From positions 24,234 to 88,233 of the forward strand of contig CAZGHN010000011.1 of NCBI GenBank assembly GCA_964525555.1: a DNA stretch of 64,000 nt, in the 5' to 3' direction. Both the position numbers and the translations under genes were made by a program. How positions within the stretch are numbered: position 1 is the first letter of the stretch; each line of letters opens with the position of its first letter. Origin of the DNA: JAFGHJ01 sp964525555. GTDB lineage: Bacteria; Hydrothermota; UBA3072. Shown here in pieces: positions 57,931-64,000 of this stretch. Below the pieces are notes generated by a model. That model was given only the letters and a program-made list of their open reading frames with translations, did not search any database and was not told the DNA's origin.

Positions 57931-59283
57931 ATCAATACAATTATTTTTCAAAGAAAAAAACTTCTAATTCTACTGTTAATTATAGTTATTTTAAATTTTT
58001 TAACTTATAACTCATTTGCTCAGGAAAAGGATGTATTAGGGGAGGATACTTCTTCAAAGTTAATAGCAAAAGAAGATGTGACAGACGGAAAAACCGTAAA
58101 AGAATCCCATAAAGATTTAGATAGGTCTATTAATATTCTCAACATAGTTGCTAGCTTAACGGGAGTTCTGGTTGCATTAATATCATTAATAATTTTAATA
58201 GCTGGAGCTTTAGGATTTTTAGAAATTCGACACTGGAAAGGATTGAGGGTCCTAGCTGAGAAAAGTGCAGAAGATGCAAAGAAAAGTGCAGAAAATGCAA
58301 ATAAAGCCTTAAAAGAGATACAGCCGATTGTAAATAAAATGAAGAAAGCAGAACAAGATCTTGATTCTCTCAGGGAAAGTACCAAGAAATTTCTTTCTCT
58401 CTCAAAACCTATCTCAGAAGATGAAAAAAGAACACTAAATGAATATACAAAGAAAACAGAATTTCTTGAATCTCTCGGAGTACCATTAGAAGCTAGAGAC
58501 TATTATAGTCGAGGTGTTGATTTTTATAGGAAAAAAGAATACGAATCAGCAATAAAATCCTTCGAAAAAGCAATAGAAATTAACCCTAATTATGCAGAAG
58601 CGTGGTACAGCAAGGGGACTACACTCGGCAAAAACCTTCGGCGATTCGAGGAGGCATTGGAAGCCTTGGATAAGGCAATAGAAATAGAACCTAACTATGC
58701 GGATGCATGGCAGAATAAAACTGCTGCTCTTATCGAACTCGAGCGATTTGACGAAGCATTAAAAGTTTTAGATAAAACAATGGAATTAAAACCTAACGAA
58801 GCCGCGACATGGTATAACAAAGGAGCTCTCAGTAAAAAACTTGGACGATTTGACGAGGCATTAGAAGCGTTCGAAAAAGCAATAGAAATAAGACCTGAAG
58901 ACGCAGAATCTTGGAACAACAAAGGTGCTGTGCTTAGCGATCTCAAACGATTTGACGAGGCATTAAAAGCCATAAATAAGGCAATCGAAATGAAACCTGA
59001 TTTGTCATTTGCTTGGAACAATAAAGGATCTGCTTTGCTCGGTCTTAGAAATTTAAATGAAGCATTAAAAGCCTTAAATAAGGCAATCGAAATAAAACCT
59101 GATAACGCTGCGGCTTGGTACAATAAAGCGTGCGTATATTCATTGAAAGGAGCTAAAAAAAACGCCCTTAAGAATTTATCTAAAGCAATAGAATTAGATT
59201 CTAAATTCAAAAATGTAGCCCAAAAGGATGAAGATTTTAAGAAACTTTGGGACGACGAAGATTTCAAGAAAATTGTAAGTTAA
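57931..59283 (+). CDS. Exported TPR protein with an apparent ATC start
   Basis: 450 residues if translation begins at ATC 57931. The frame is open from there and reads INTIIFQRKKLLILLLIIVI, a textbook signal peptide ending NSFA before QEKD. The first standard start in frame is a GTG at 58078, which would drop the signal. After the signal come one membrane helix (about 69-98, ISLIILIAGALGF), a coiled coil (about 105-145), and eight TPRs (about 168-430), each like FEKAIEINPNYAEAWYSKG. It would be anchored in a membrane as a binding scaffold. A start at 57926 TTG in another frame needs a frameshift. Confidence 0.7.
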   Translation: MNTIIFQRKKLLILLLIIVILNFLTYNSFAQEKDVLGEDTSSKLIAKEDVTDGKTVKESHKDLDRSINILNIVASLTGVLVALISLIILIAGALGFLEIRHWKGLRVLAEKSAEDAKKSAENANKALKEIQPIVNKMKKAEQDLDSLRESTKKFLSLSKPISEDEKRTLNEYTKKTEFLESLGVPLEARDYYSRGVDFYRKKEYESAIKSFEKAIEINPNYAEAWYSKGTTLGKNLRRFEEALEALDKAIEIEPNYADAWQNKTAALIELERFDEALKVLDKTMELKPNEAATWYNKGALSKKLGRFDEALEAFEKAIEIRPEDAESWNNKGAVLSDLKRFDEALKAINKAIEMKPDLSFAWNNKGSALLGLRNLNEALKALNKAIEIKPDNAAAWYNKACVYSLKGAKKNALKNLSKAIELDSKFKNVAQKDEDFKKLWDDEDFKKIVS

Positions 59284-59423
59284 CAGCCTCAGGCCTTTAA
59301 ATGTGAAAAGAATTAGTAAATTCTTCGAATTTAAGTTGAGTGTTCAAAATGTTGAGAAGCTAATACAAAAACAAGCGATCAAACTGGTAAAGAATGAAGA
59401 ATTAGCGTGGGACTTTTAACTCT

Positions 59424-59540
59424 TTAATTATTTTTTGGTTTTTTTCTGGGGGGCGGAGGAGAAGAAGGCCTTGGTTTTTCAGAAGCAGGTTTCTGTAGAC
59501 CTTTTTTTTCGCCCTCAGTTATCTTTTTTTGTTTTTTCAT
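59424..59540 (-). CDS. Small Lys/Pro-rich protein (38 residues)
   Basis: MKKQKKITEGEKKGLQKPAS followed by EKPRPSSPPPP and RKKPKNN. The ATG has GGAGGTAAACAAAG upstream, within the 3' end of the DUF6338 gene, and overlaps it by 26 bases. This suggests coupled translation. Family unknown; short basic polyproline proteins have been seen next to DUF6338 genes, as far as I recall, which would support a functional pair. Confidence 0.5.
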   Translation of the reverse strand: MKKQKKITEGEKKGLQKPASEKPRPSSPPPPRKKPKNN

Positions 59541-60201
59541 CTTTGTTTACCTCCATTTCATTAATTGGAACTTCAATGTAAAGTGGACTATCTTTAGAAA
59601 AACTCAGATATAAAGCTGGTACATGGTATAATTCTTTATCAGAATCATATGGATAGACCTTCACATCTGTTAACAATAGTTCGCGAATCGTTTTTGTCTC
59701 AGAAAAGGAATCTACATGCCCTTCATATGTGTATCCGTTTTCTTCATCTCTAACCCATACCCAATCAATTTCTTTAGCGTTTAGAAAATAATAATATAAA
59801 TCTTCGTCTCCAAATTTGTTAGATATTTTAAGTTTTTTCGCTATTATATTTAACCATTTGTTTTGGACTGCTGCGCTAATAAAAAAAGCTAACAAAATAC
59901 CTGATAAGCAACTATATGCTACTTCGCTAATTGAGATAGGAGTCTTTGCATTGAAAAGAGAATTCCAAAACATTATAGTTTTAGGCTCAAAATTGTCTTT
60001 AAATAATAACCGAAATAAAGCAAAAATATTTAGAATAAATTGAAGAGTCAGGTAAGATGAACACCCTAAAATAATAGAATGAACAACAAATCTAAAATTG
60101 GATATTTCTTTATGCACCGTAAGCTTTTCGATAATCAGTGCTCCTATTAAGCCTGGAAGAAGAAGTATTATAATTCGTATTGTTAATTCCGATATTTCCA
60201 T
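59515..60201 (-). CDS. DUF6338 family membrane protein
   Basis: 228 residues. Three membrane helices in the first 120 residues (IRIIILLLPGLIGALII, IILGCSSYLTLQFILNIF, LSGILLAFFISAAV), then a soluble domain with DWVWVRDEENGYTYEGHVDS, ETKTIRELLLTDVKVY and VPALYLSFSKDSPLYIEVP. This fits DUF6338, a family of unknown role. A small basic protein gene overlaps its end. No strong ribosome site. Confidence 0.7.
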   Translation of the reverse strand: MEISELTIRIIILLLPGLIGALIIEKLTVHKEISNFRFVVHSIILGCSSYLTLQFILNIFALFRLLFKDNFEPKTIMFWNSLFNAKTPISISEVAYSCLSGILLAFFISAAVQNKWLNIIAKKLKISNKFGDEDLYYYFLNAKEIDWVWVRDEENGYTYEGHVDSFSETKTIRELLLTDVKVYPYDSDKELYHVPALYLSFSKDSPLYIEVPINEMEVNKDEKTKKDN

Positions 60202-60283
60202 AGAAAGATATCCTTAGTATTAATATATGCAGACACAAACATGTGTCAAGACTCCATATCAACGAGTGAACATAGAGGGGTTA

Positions 60284-60460
60284 AGTCTTGTTTTTTGAAT
60301 CCCTTTTTTTAATTTTAAATCCTAGAGATTCTTCGAATCAAGAATCGGTGAATCAGGAATCAGTGAATCCGTGAATTAGTACCACTCCCTTCCTATTTTT
60401 TACTAATAACATAATTTACCAATTGACTAATAACTATTTCCGCTATAGCGGAAATCCAAT
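60284..60460. repeat. Repeat-rich spacer with an 18-bp perfect palindrome
   Basis: No gene. Contains GATTCTTCGAATCAAG, a TACTAATAACATAATTTACC segment also present at 28208, and TTTCCGCTATAGCGGAAA at 60437-60454. The palindrome ends 8 bases before the -35 box of the next promoter and could be an operator. Confidence 0.55.
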
Positions 60461-60461
60461 C

Positions 60462-60489
60462 TTGACAAACTTTTATAAATCCCTACAAT
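60462..60489 (+). promoter_or_regulatory. Leaderless-type promoter
   Basis: TTGACA 60462-60467, 16-base spacer, TACAAT 60484-60489. The ATG at 60497 is 7 bases downstream and there is no ribosome site. A nearly identical promoter is at 63153-63180. Confidence 0.75.
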
Positions 60490-60496
60490 TTAAATT

Positions 60497-60967
60497 ATGA
60501 AAAATATTACAAAAAAAATAGCAATTTTACTGCGTATTAGCGGGATTTATACTATTCTTAGGGTTATCACAGCGCTCGCCTTGATGCCATTATTATATTC
60601 TCACTGGGAAATTCAATATGTCGATGTTATACTTTTTTTTCTGGATATTTCTAACACATTTTTTAGAAATTCCTTGATTAGTTTTTTCGTCTTTTATGTG
60701 TTTTGTATGTCAGTTACCTTAATTATTGTTGCTGATTTTGCTTTCGCCTCCAATAAAATAATAGGGCATAAAGCAGCAAGACGGTTAGCTACTTATAGAT
60801 CTCTTCTTACATGCCTTTTCGGAATTTTTCTTATTATACTAGGCCCATTAGTTTCTTTCCCAAACAGATTAAATCCTTTATTATTTATTATTGAAGGATC
60901 CTTTTATTTCTTTTTCTACGGAACTATTTTTACCTTGTTGATGATAAATAAGAGAAAGGAGGGGTAA
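60497..60967 (+). CDS. Membrane protein of unknown family
   Basis: 156 residues with four hydrophobic helices (YTILRVITALALMPLLY, SLISFFVFYVFCMSVTLIIV, LLTCLFGIFLIILGPLV, YFFFYGTIFTLLMI) and a Lys-rich end. The promoter predicts a leaderless message. It shares one base (TAATG) with the start of the following TPR gene, so the two form a unit. Function unknown. Confidence 0.7.
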   Translation: MKNITKKIAILLRISGIYTILRVITALALMPLLYSHWEIQYVDVILFFLDISNTFFRNSLISFFVFYVFCMSVTLIIVADFAFASNKIIGHKAARRLATYRSLLTCLFGIFLIILGPLVSFPNRLNPLLFIIEGSFYFFFYGTIFTLLMINKRKEG

Positions 60968-61602
60968 TGAAAAAATCAATTAAAATAACGTTACTTATAA
61001 TCTTAGGTATAGCCATGTATTACGTTTTTTCCTTCCTGGTAATTCCTTATGTAAAAAAAACAGTATCCAGAGATGCCGTGTTTTACAATGATCGAGGATT
61101 TGATTACATCAATAAAGGAGAATATGACCTGGCAATTCAGGACTATAATAAGGCAATTGAGTTAGATGCCGCGTTAGCTGTGCCGTACTGTAATAGAGGG
61201 CTTGCTTACAACAATAAGGGGGAATATGATCGGGCGATTCAAAACTTTAATAAGGCGATACAGTTGGACCCCAAGGACGCTTTTGCATACAATAATCGGG
61301 GGCTTGCTTACTATTATACGGGGAAATATGATAAGGCCTTTCAGGACTACAATAAAGCGATTGAGCTAGATGCAGGCTTTGCTATGGCGTACAATAATCG
61401 AGGGGTTGCTTACAGAGACAAAGGGGAATACGACCAGGCAATTCAAGACTATAATCAGGCGATTGAGCTGGATTCAGGCTTCGCCTGGGCATACAATAAT
61501 CGAGGGGTTGCTTATGAGACAATAGGGACGGTGCTTGACATTGTGACAACAAACAAAAAATCCTCTTTGTTTGATTCTTCGAATCAGAAACATAGTCTCT
61601 AG
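60967..61602 (+). CDS. Membrane-anchored TPR protein, 3' end replaced by a repeat element
   Basis: 211 residues. One helix near the start (ITLLIILGIAMYYVFSFLVI), then TPRs of 34 residues, each like YNNRGLAYNNKGEYDRAIQN with FNKAIQLDPKDAF. The fifth repeat starts normally (YNNRGVAYETIG) but the frame then runs into the spacer repeat: the last 20 or so residues, ending SLFDSSNQKHSL, come from the GATTCTTCGAATCAG element. The protein is therefore probably truncated relative to its ancestor. It may still work, since four TPRs remain. Confidence 0.72.
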   Translation: MKKSIKITLLIILGIAMYYVFSFLVIPYVKKTVSRDAVFYNDRGFDYINKGEYDLAIQDYNKAIELDAALAVPYCNRGLAYNNKGEYDRAIQNFNKAIQLDPKDAFAYNNRGLAYYYTGKYDKAFQDYNKAIELDAGFAMAYNNRGVAYRDKGEYDQAIQDYNQAIELDSGFAWAYNNRGVAYETIGTVLDIVTTNKKSSLFDSSNQKHSL

Positions 61603-61740
61603 TTTTCAGTCGCCAGTCATTAGTCAAAAAAAACAACATTTCCCAATTTTCCCGTTTTGACTCGTGACTCGGTGCCACGCACCGCTCTTGACATTGAATA
61701 TTTCCTTCGATATTTTATACAATAATAAAAGGTGATTTAT
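61573..61740 (+). repeat. 168-bp promoter-bearing repeat, copy A
   Basis: From GATTCTTCGAATCAG to GGTGATTTAT. It contains TAGTCTCTAG, CAGTCGCCAGTCATTAGTC, AACATTTCCCAATTTTCCCG, CGTGACTCGGTGCC and a promoter, TTGACA 61688-61693 with TATTTT 61711-61716. The ATG of the next gene is at its right edge. Copy B is 63770-63938 with about ten to fifteen differences. Confidence 0.8.
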
Positions 61741-62062
61741 GAAAATTAGAATTACAATATTAAAAAAGATTTTTCAAATCCTTAAATATATGTTGTTTTT
61801 TACTTTTTTTTTGGTTTGTCTTTCACCTGCCGCCCTGGTTTTATTAACTACGGGTAGTTTAGACAGAGGGTTAGACCATTTTTATTTCGAACGTAGAATG
61901 CAAGCAATGGCGCTTTTTGCAGGTATCGGGTTGATATTGGGAGGATTAATAGCTGTAAGAAGGCATGAGATCATATTGAAAAGTCGTCTTTTCCGTGACA
62001 AAAAACTCTTAGAAGTAACTGGCTCCGATTTAGAAATAACCGGCAAAGAAGCTTTTAACTAA
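61739..62062 (+). CDS. Small membrane protein
   Basis: 107 residues with two helices (YMLFFTFFLVCLSPAALVLL and MALFAGIGLILGGLIAV) and a basic tail. The AAAGGTG ribosome site and the promoter lie in repeat copy A. Family unknown. Confidence 0.65.
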   Translation: MKIRITILKKIFQILKYMLFFTFFLVCLSPAALVLLTTGSLDRGLDHFYFERRMQAMALFAGIGLILGGLIAVRRHEIILKSRLFRDKKLLEVTGSDLEITGKEAFN

Positions 62063-62179
62063 AATAGAGGGGTCAGGTCTTGATTTTTGAATCGTTAAAT
62101 AGTAAGCAGGGAGCAGAAAGCAGTTAGCAGTAGAAATAACAGAAAAAATAAACTTTGTGTCTTTGTGGCTAATTCAATC

Positions 62180-62225
62180 TTGACATTTACTCCTTTCTTC
62201 GATATAATTTTTAATACAAAGGAGG
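62180..62225 (+). promoter_or_regulatory. Consensus promoter and ribosome site before an ATC-start candidate gene
   Basis: TTGACA 62180-62185, 17-base spacer, TATAAT 62203-62208, the best sigma-70 match in the window. AGGAGG at 62220-62225 is followed after 4 bases by ATC. Confidence 0.8.
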
Positions 62226-62229
62226 TTGT

Positions 62230-62961
62230 ATCAGCGATAAAGAGAATAAGCTGAATGAAGAATTGCCTGAAAAACTTGAGTTAAAACCTGAAGCTTTGTC
62301 TTGTCTTAAATATAGTTGGAAACTGATTTCGGAGGGACCTTTTCAAATACGTCTTGTTTATATTGTGTATATTGTAATACATTTTTTGGTTAATCATTAC
62401 TTGGAATTTTTGGTATCAGACTTCGATATAAGAAATGTTTTGTCTTTTTCTGCTATGTATTATTTAGCTTTATACTGTATTGTGTTTGGTCCCTTGAGCT
62501 ATGGACTATTCTATGCTCTTCTTAGAGCAGTAAGAGGAGAAGAACTCAAAGTTAAACACTTATTTTCTTTTTTTGAGAATTGTTGGGACGTTGTTTTTTC
62601 CATTTTTATTATGGTATTTATAATAGTGTCTGGAATCGCAGCGTTAATAGTCCCAGGAATTATATTAGCTTGTAGACTTGCTTTTGTACCTTTTCTCGTT
62701 ATGGACAAAAAAGAGAATGCAATTAACGCAATAAAACAAAGCTGGTTTATGACGAAGGGCTTTGCAAGGGTAGTATTTTTAATACATTTGCCAATTCTTG
62801 CAGTCGCAATTGTTCAGGTTTTAATTATATTTATTCTTACCTCAATTGGTATAAATCCAACTTTTCTAAGTCCAACATTTACTTTAATTTACTATTTGAT
62901 TTCATTATGGACTAGACTGGCAACAGCTTCACTGTATCATGCGGTTTCACTGAAAAAGTGA
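62230..62961 (+). CDS. Six-helix membrane protein (YciC/DUF975-like) with an apparent ATC start
   Basis: 243 residues if read from ATC 62230 (ISDKENKLNEELPEKLELKP). The first standard in-frame start is a TTG at 62263, 38 bases from the ribosome site, and no ATG lies between the upstream stop and ATC. Six helices follow; the signature PGIILACRLAFVPFLVMDKK with NAIKQSWFMTKGF resembles glycerophosphodiesterase-type/YciC membrane domains. Function unknown. The same AGGAGGTTG-to-ATC arrangement is found at 57918-57933. Confidence 0.68.
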   Translation: MSDKENKLNEELPEKLELKPEALSCLKYSWKLISEGPFQIRLVYIVYIVIHFLVNHYLEFLVSDFDIRNVLSFSAMYYLALYCIVFGPLSYGLFYALLRAVRGEELKVKHLFSFFENCWDVVFSIFIMVFIIVSGIAALIVPGIILACRLAFVPFLVMDKKENAINAIKQSWFMTKGFARVVFLIHLPILAVAIVQVLIIFILTSIGINPTFLSPTFTLIYYLISLWTRLATASLYHAVSLKK

Positions 62962-62964
62962 ATA

Positions 62965-63150
62965 GAGGGGTCAAGTCTTGATTTTTGAATCCCTTTTTTT
63001 AATTTTAAATTTTTAATTTTGAGTTTTCAATCCTGTAGATTCTTCGAATCGGCAACATAGTCGTTAGTCTTCAGTCACTAGTCATTCGTCAAAAAAAACA
63101 AAAACAAACAAAAAATCTCCGTGTTCTCCGTGTCTCTGTGGTTAATTCAA
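62965..63150. repeat. Repeat-rich spacer
   Basis: GGGGTCAAGTCTTGATTTTTG and AATCCCTTTTTTTAATTTTA also occur at 60280-60320 and partly at 62065-62095. GATTCTTCGAATCGGCAACA, AGTCTTCAGTCACTAGTC and a CTCTGTGG word follow. Confidence 0.55.
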
Positions 63151-63152
63151 TC

Positions 63153-63180
63153 TTGACAAACTTTCATAAATCCCTACAAT
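63153..63180 (+). promoter_or_regulatory. Orphan promoter pointing into the TIGR04076 gene
   Basis: TTGACA 63153-63158, 16-base spacer, TACAAT 63175-63180; one base differs from the 60462-60489 promoter between the boxes. No credible gene starts downstream; transcription would be antisense to the gene at 63231-63533. Confidence 0.6.
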
Positions 63181-63230
63181 TTAAAGAATTAACAGTGAGT
63201 ATATACACCCGTTGTATGCAACTGTCCTTT

Positions 63231-63533
63231 TTACTTTTCCTTGTACGGTTCAGTTTTATCTTCCGTACTTCTGGATATTCTGAAAGTTACAAACCCGTGC
63301 GGGCACACCCTATCAAGATAACCATTTTTTTCGCCTGGCATCTCTTCGGTTGCCATCATTATAAAAGCTGCATTGGCTAGCGAGCAAAAGGCATTGGAAC
63401 ACATTCCGTTTGCTTCCGGTGTTCTTCCATCAATAATACATTCTTCGCCTTCTTTCGTCTTTGCCAAACCCACGCAAATACCAGATTCGGTTCTTACCTC
63501 AATCGCTTTGCATTTAATAGAATTAACTGTCAT
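63231..63533 (-). CDS. TIGR04076 family protein
   Basis: 100 residues, cysteine-rich. The order fits the TIGR04076 family: SIKCKAIEVRTESG, GEECIIDGRTPEANGMCSNA with FCSLANAAFIMMATEE, and a final DRVCPHGFVTFRISRS. The role is unknown, though the cysteines suggest a metal or redox site. AAAGGGGGC precedes the ATG. Promoter on the minus strand at 63594-63621. Confidence 0.75.
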   Translation of the reverse strand: MTVNSIKCKAIEVRTESGICVGLAKTKEGEECIIDGRTPEANGMCSNAFCSLANAAFIMMATEEMPGEKNGYLDRVCPHGFVTFRISRSTEDKTEPYKEK

Positions 63534-63593
63534 ATACGCCCCCTTTAATTATTAGCCTATGCTACACCTGTTAGTATATTAGTATATAATTAT

Positions 63594-63621
63594 ATTATGA
63601 TATTGTTTTAAAGTTTGTCAA
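63594..63621 (-). promoter_or_regulatory. Promoter of the TIGR04076 gene
   Basis: Minus strand TTGACA (63621-63616), 16-base spacer, CATAAT (63599-63594). The leader of about 55 bases is rich in TATACTAATATACTAA words. Confidence 0.6.
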
Positions 63622-63769
63622 GTACTTTTCTCCAAAAACTCATAGGAATTGTTAAAAAGGCAGTGTATCTGTGTGAGATTTCAATCCTTGTTTTTGGGGT
63701 CAAATCTCGAAATTGAACAATTTTTTAAAAAAAACAAAAAAAATCCTTTTAATCTGCGCCCAATTAATA

Positions 63770-63938
63770 GATTCTTCGAATCAGCAACATAGTCTCTAGT
63801 CTTCAGTCACTAGTCATTAGTCAAAAAAAACAACATTTCCCAATTTTCTCGTTTTGACTCGTGACTCGGTGCGGAGCATCCGCTCTTGACATTGAATATT
63901 TCCTTCGGTATCTTATACAATAATAAAAGGTGATTTAT
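63770..63938 (+). repeat. 169-bp promoter-bearing repeat, copy B
   Basis: Copy of 61573-61740, including TTGACA 63886-63891 and TATCTT 63909-63914. At its right edge the ATG of copy A is changed to ATT; a new gene begins 39 bases further on. Confidence 0.8.
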
Positions 63939-63976
63939 TAGATACAATATTATTTTGTTAATTGTGGAGGTAAATA

Positions 63977-64000
63977 ATGGATGAGAATCAAATAGATAGT
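63977..64000 (+). CDS. Start of an unidentified gene (partial)
   Basis: GTGGAGG at 63964-63970 is followed 6 bases later by ATG; eight codons (MDENQIDS) are visible before the window ends. The promoter of repeat copy B would drive it. Product unknown. Confidence 0.4.

Noticed and set aside
63138..63380. 80-codon plus-strand frame downstream of the orphan promoter
   Set aside because: Mostly antisense to the TIGR04076-like gene, whose cysteine pattern is family-like; the plus frame has none.
1..64000. tRNA, rRNA or transposase genes
   Set aside because: No cloverleaf-like segment, rRNA text or transposase motif was found on reading both strands by eye; a short tRNA could still have been missed without a program.

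Overview
The window is AT-rich bacterial DNA with close-packed genes, AT-rich intergenic spacers and no rRNA, tRNA, CRISPR array or transposase that I could find. The host looks like an anaerobic diderm of an uncultured, FCB-like or WOR-3-like lineage. Evidence for this is a 2-oxoacid:ferredoxin oxidoreductase, ferredoxin, rubredoxin and superoxide-reductase-type proteins, lipoproteins, two TonB C-terminal domains, and two giant or repetitive secreted proteins with Por/T9SS-like C-terminal sorting tails. The taxonomic placement is inference from gene content only.

Region by region. 1-3.5 kb: korA/korB (2-oxoacid oxidoreductase), a two-domain sulfurtransferase and a ferredoxin. 3.6-10 kb: a long leftward run of genes for sulfur and Fe-S handling (tusA-like, dsrE-like, iscS, an iscU-MIP18 fusion, nfu, an Rrf2/IscR-like regulator, glutaredoxin, a ferredoxin-thioredoxin reductase/rubredoxin fusion, a PfpI-like protein) ending in ptsI. 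It is headed by a promoter and a 28-bp palindrome that is repeated in front of a PAS gene at 14.3 kb. 10-14 kb: DoxX, and a quinone set (UbiA prenyltransferase, polyprenyl synthase, NDH-2). 14.5-23 kb: Hsp20, thrC, a single-polypeptide DarT-DarG-like toxin/antitoxin, a thioesterase, a TPR lipoprotein, NnrDE and a zinc alcohol dehydrogenase. 23-27 kb: a 1348-residue FG-GAP surface protein. 28.3-32.1 kb: an oxygen-defence island (PerR-like Fur, flavin reductase, rubredoxin, ZIP transporter, peroxiredoxin, a 59-residue two-helix membrane protein, a secreted superoxide-reductase-like protein, a nitroreductase). 33-36.3 kb: a tight operon of MshA-like glycosyltransferase, PIG-L deacetylase, GNAT and GloB-like hydrolase, resembling a low-molecular-weight thiol pathway. 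36.6-42.7 kb: DUF362 plus membrane polyferredoxin behind a 24-bp palindrome, then larE-larB-larC for the nickel-pincer cofactor facing nikR. 42.9-46 kb: a peptide-binding lipoprotein fused to a TonB C-terminal domain, and a separate TonB. 46.3-49.8 kb: purL and purQ. 49.8-64 kb: an accessory region with a repeat-built surface protein flanked by a duplicated purQ end, an unrecognised 440-residue gene of higher GC, a HEPN-like/TPR gene pair, TPR and small membrane proteins, and many degenerate intergenic repeats, some of which carry promoters.

Two themes recur. First, thiol, sulfur and redox chemistry: several ferredoxin- or rubredoxin-linked modules would let the cell move sulfur and electrons and detoxify oxygen. 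Second, mobile or self-copying intergenic sequence: promoter modules are duplicated almost identically in front of unrelated genes (9.98/14.3 kb, 53.8/54.7 kb, 61.6/63.8 kb, 60.46/63.15 kb), and many promoters sit so close to the ATG that leaderless transcripts are likely. All functional statements are from reading the sequence and family knowledge; no search was run.
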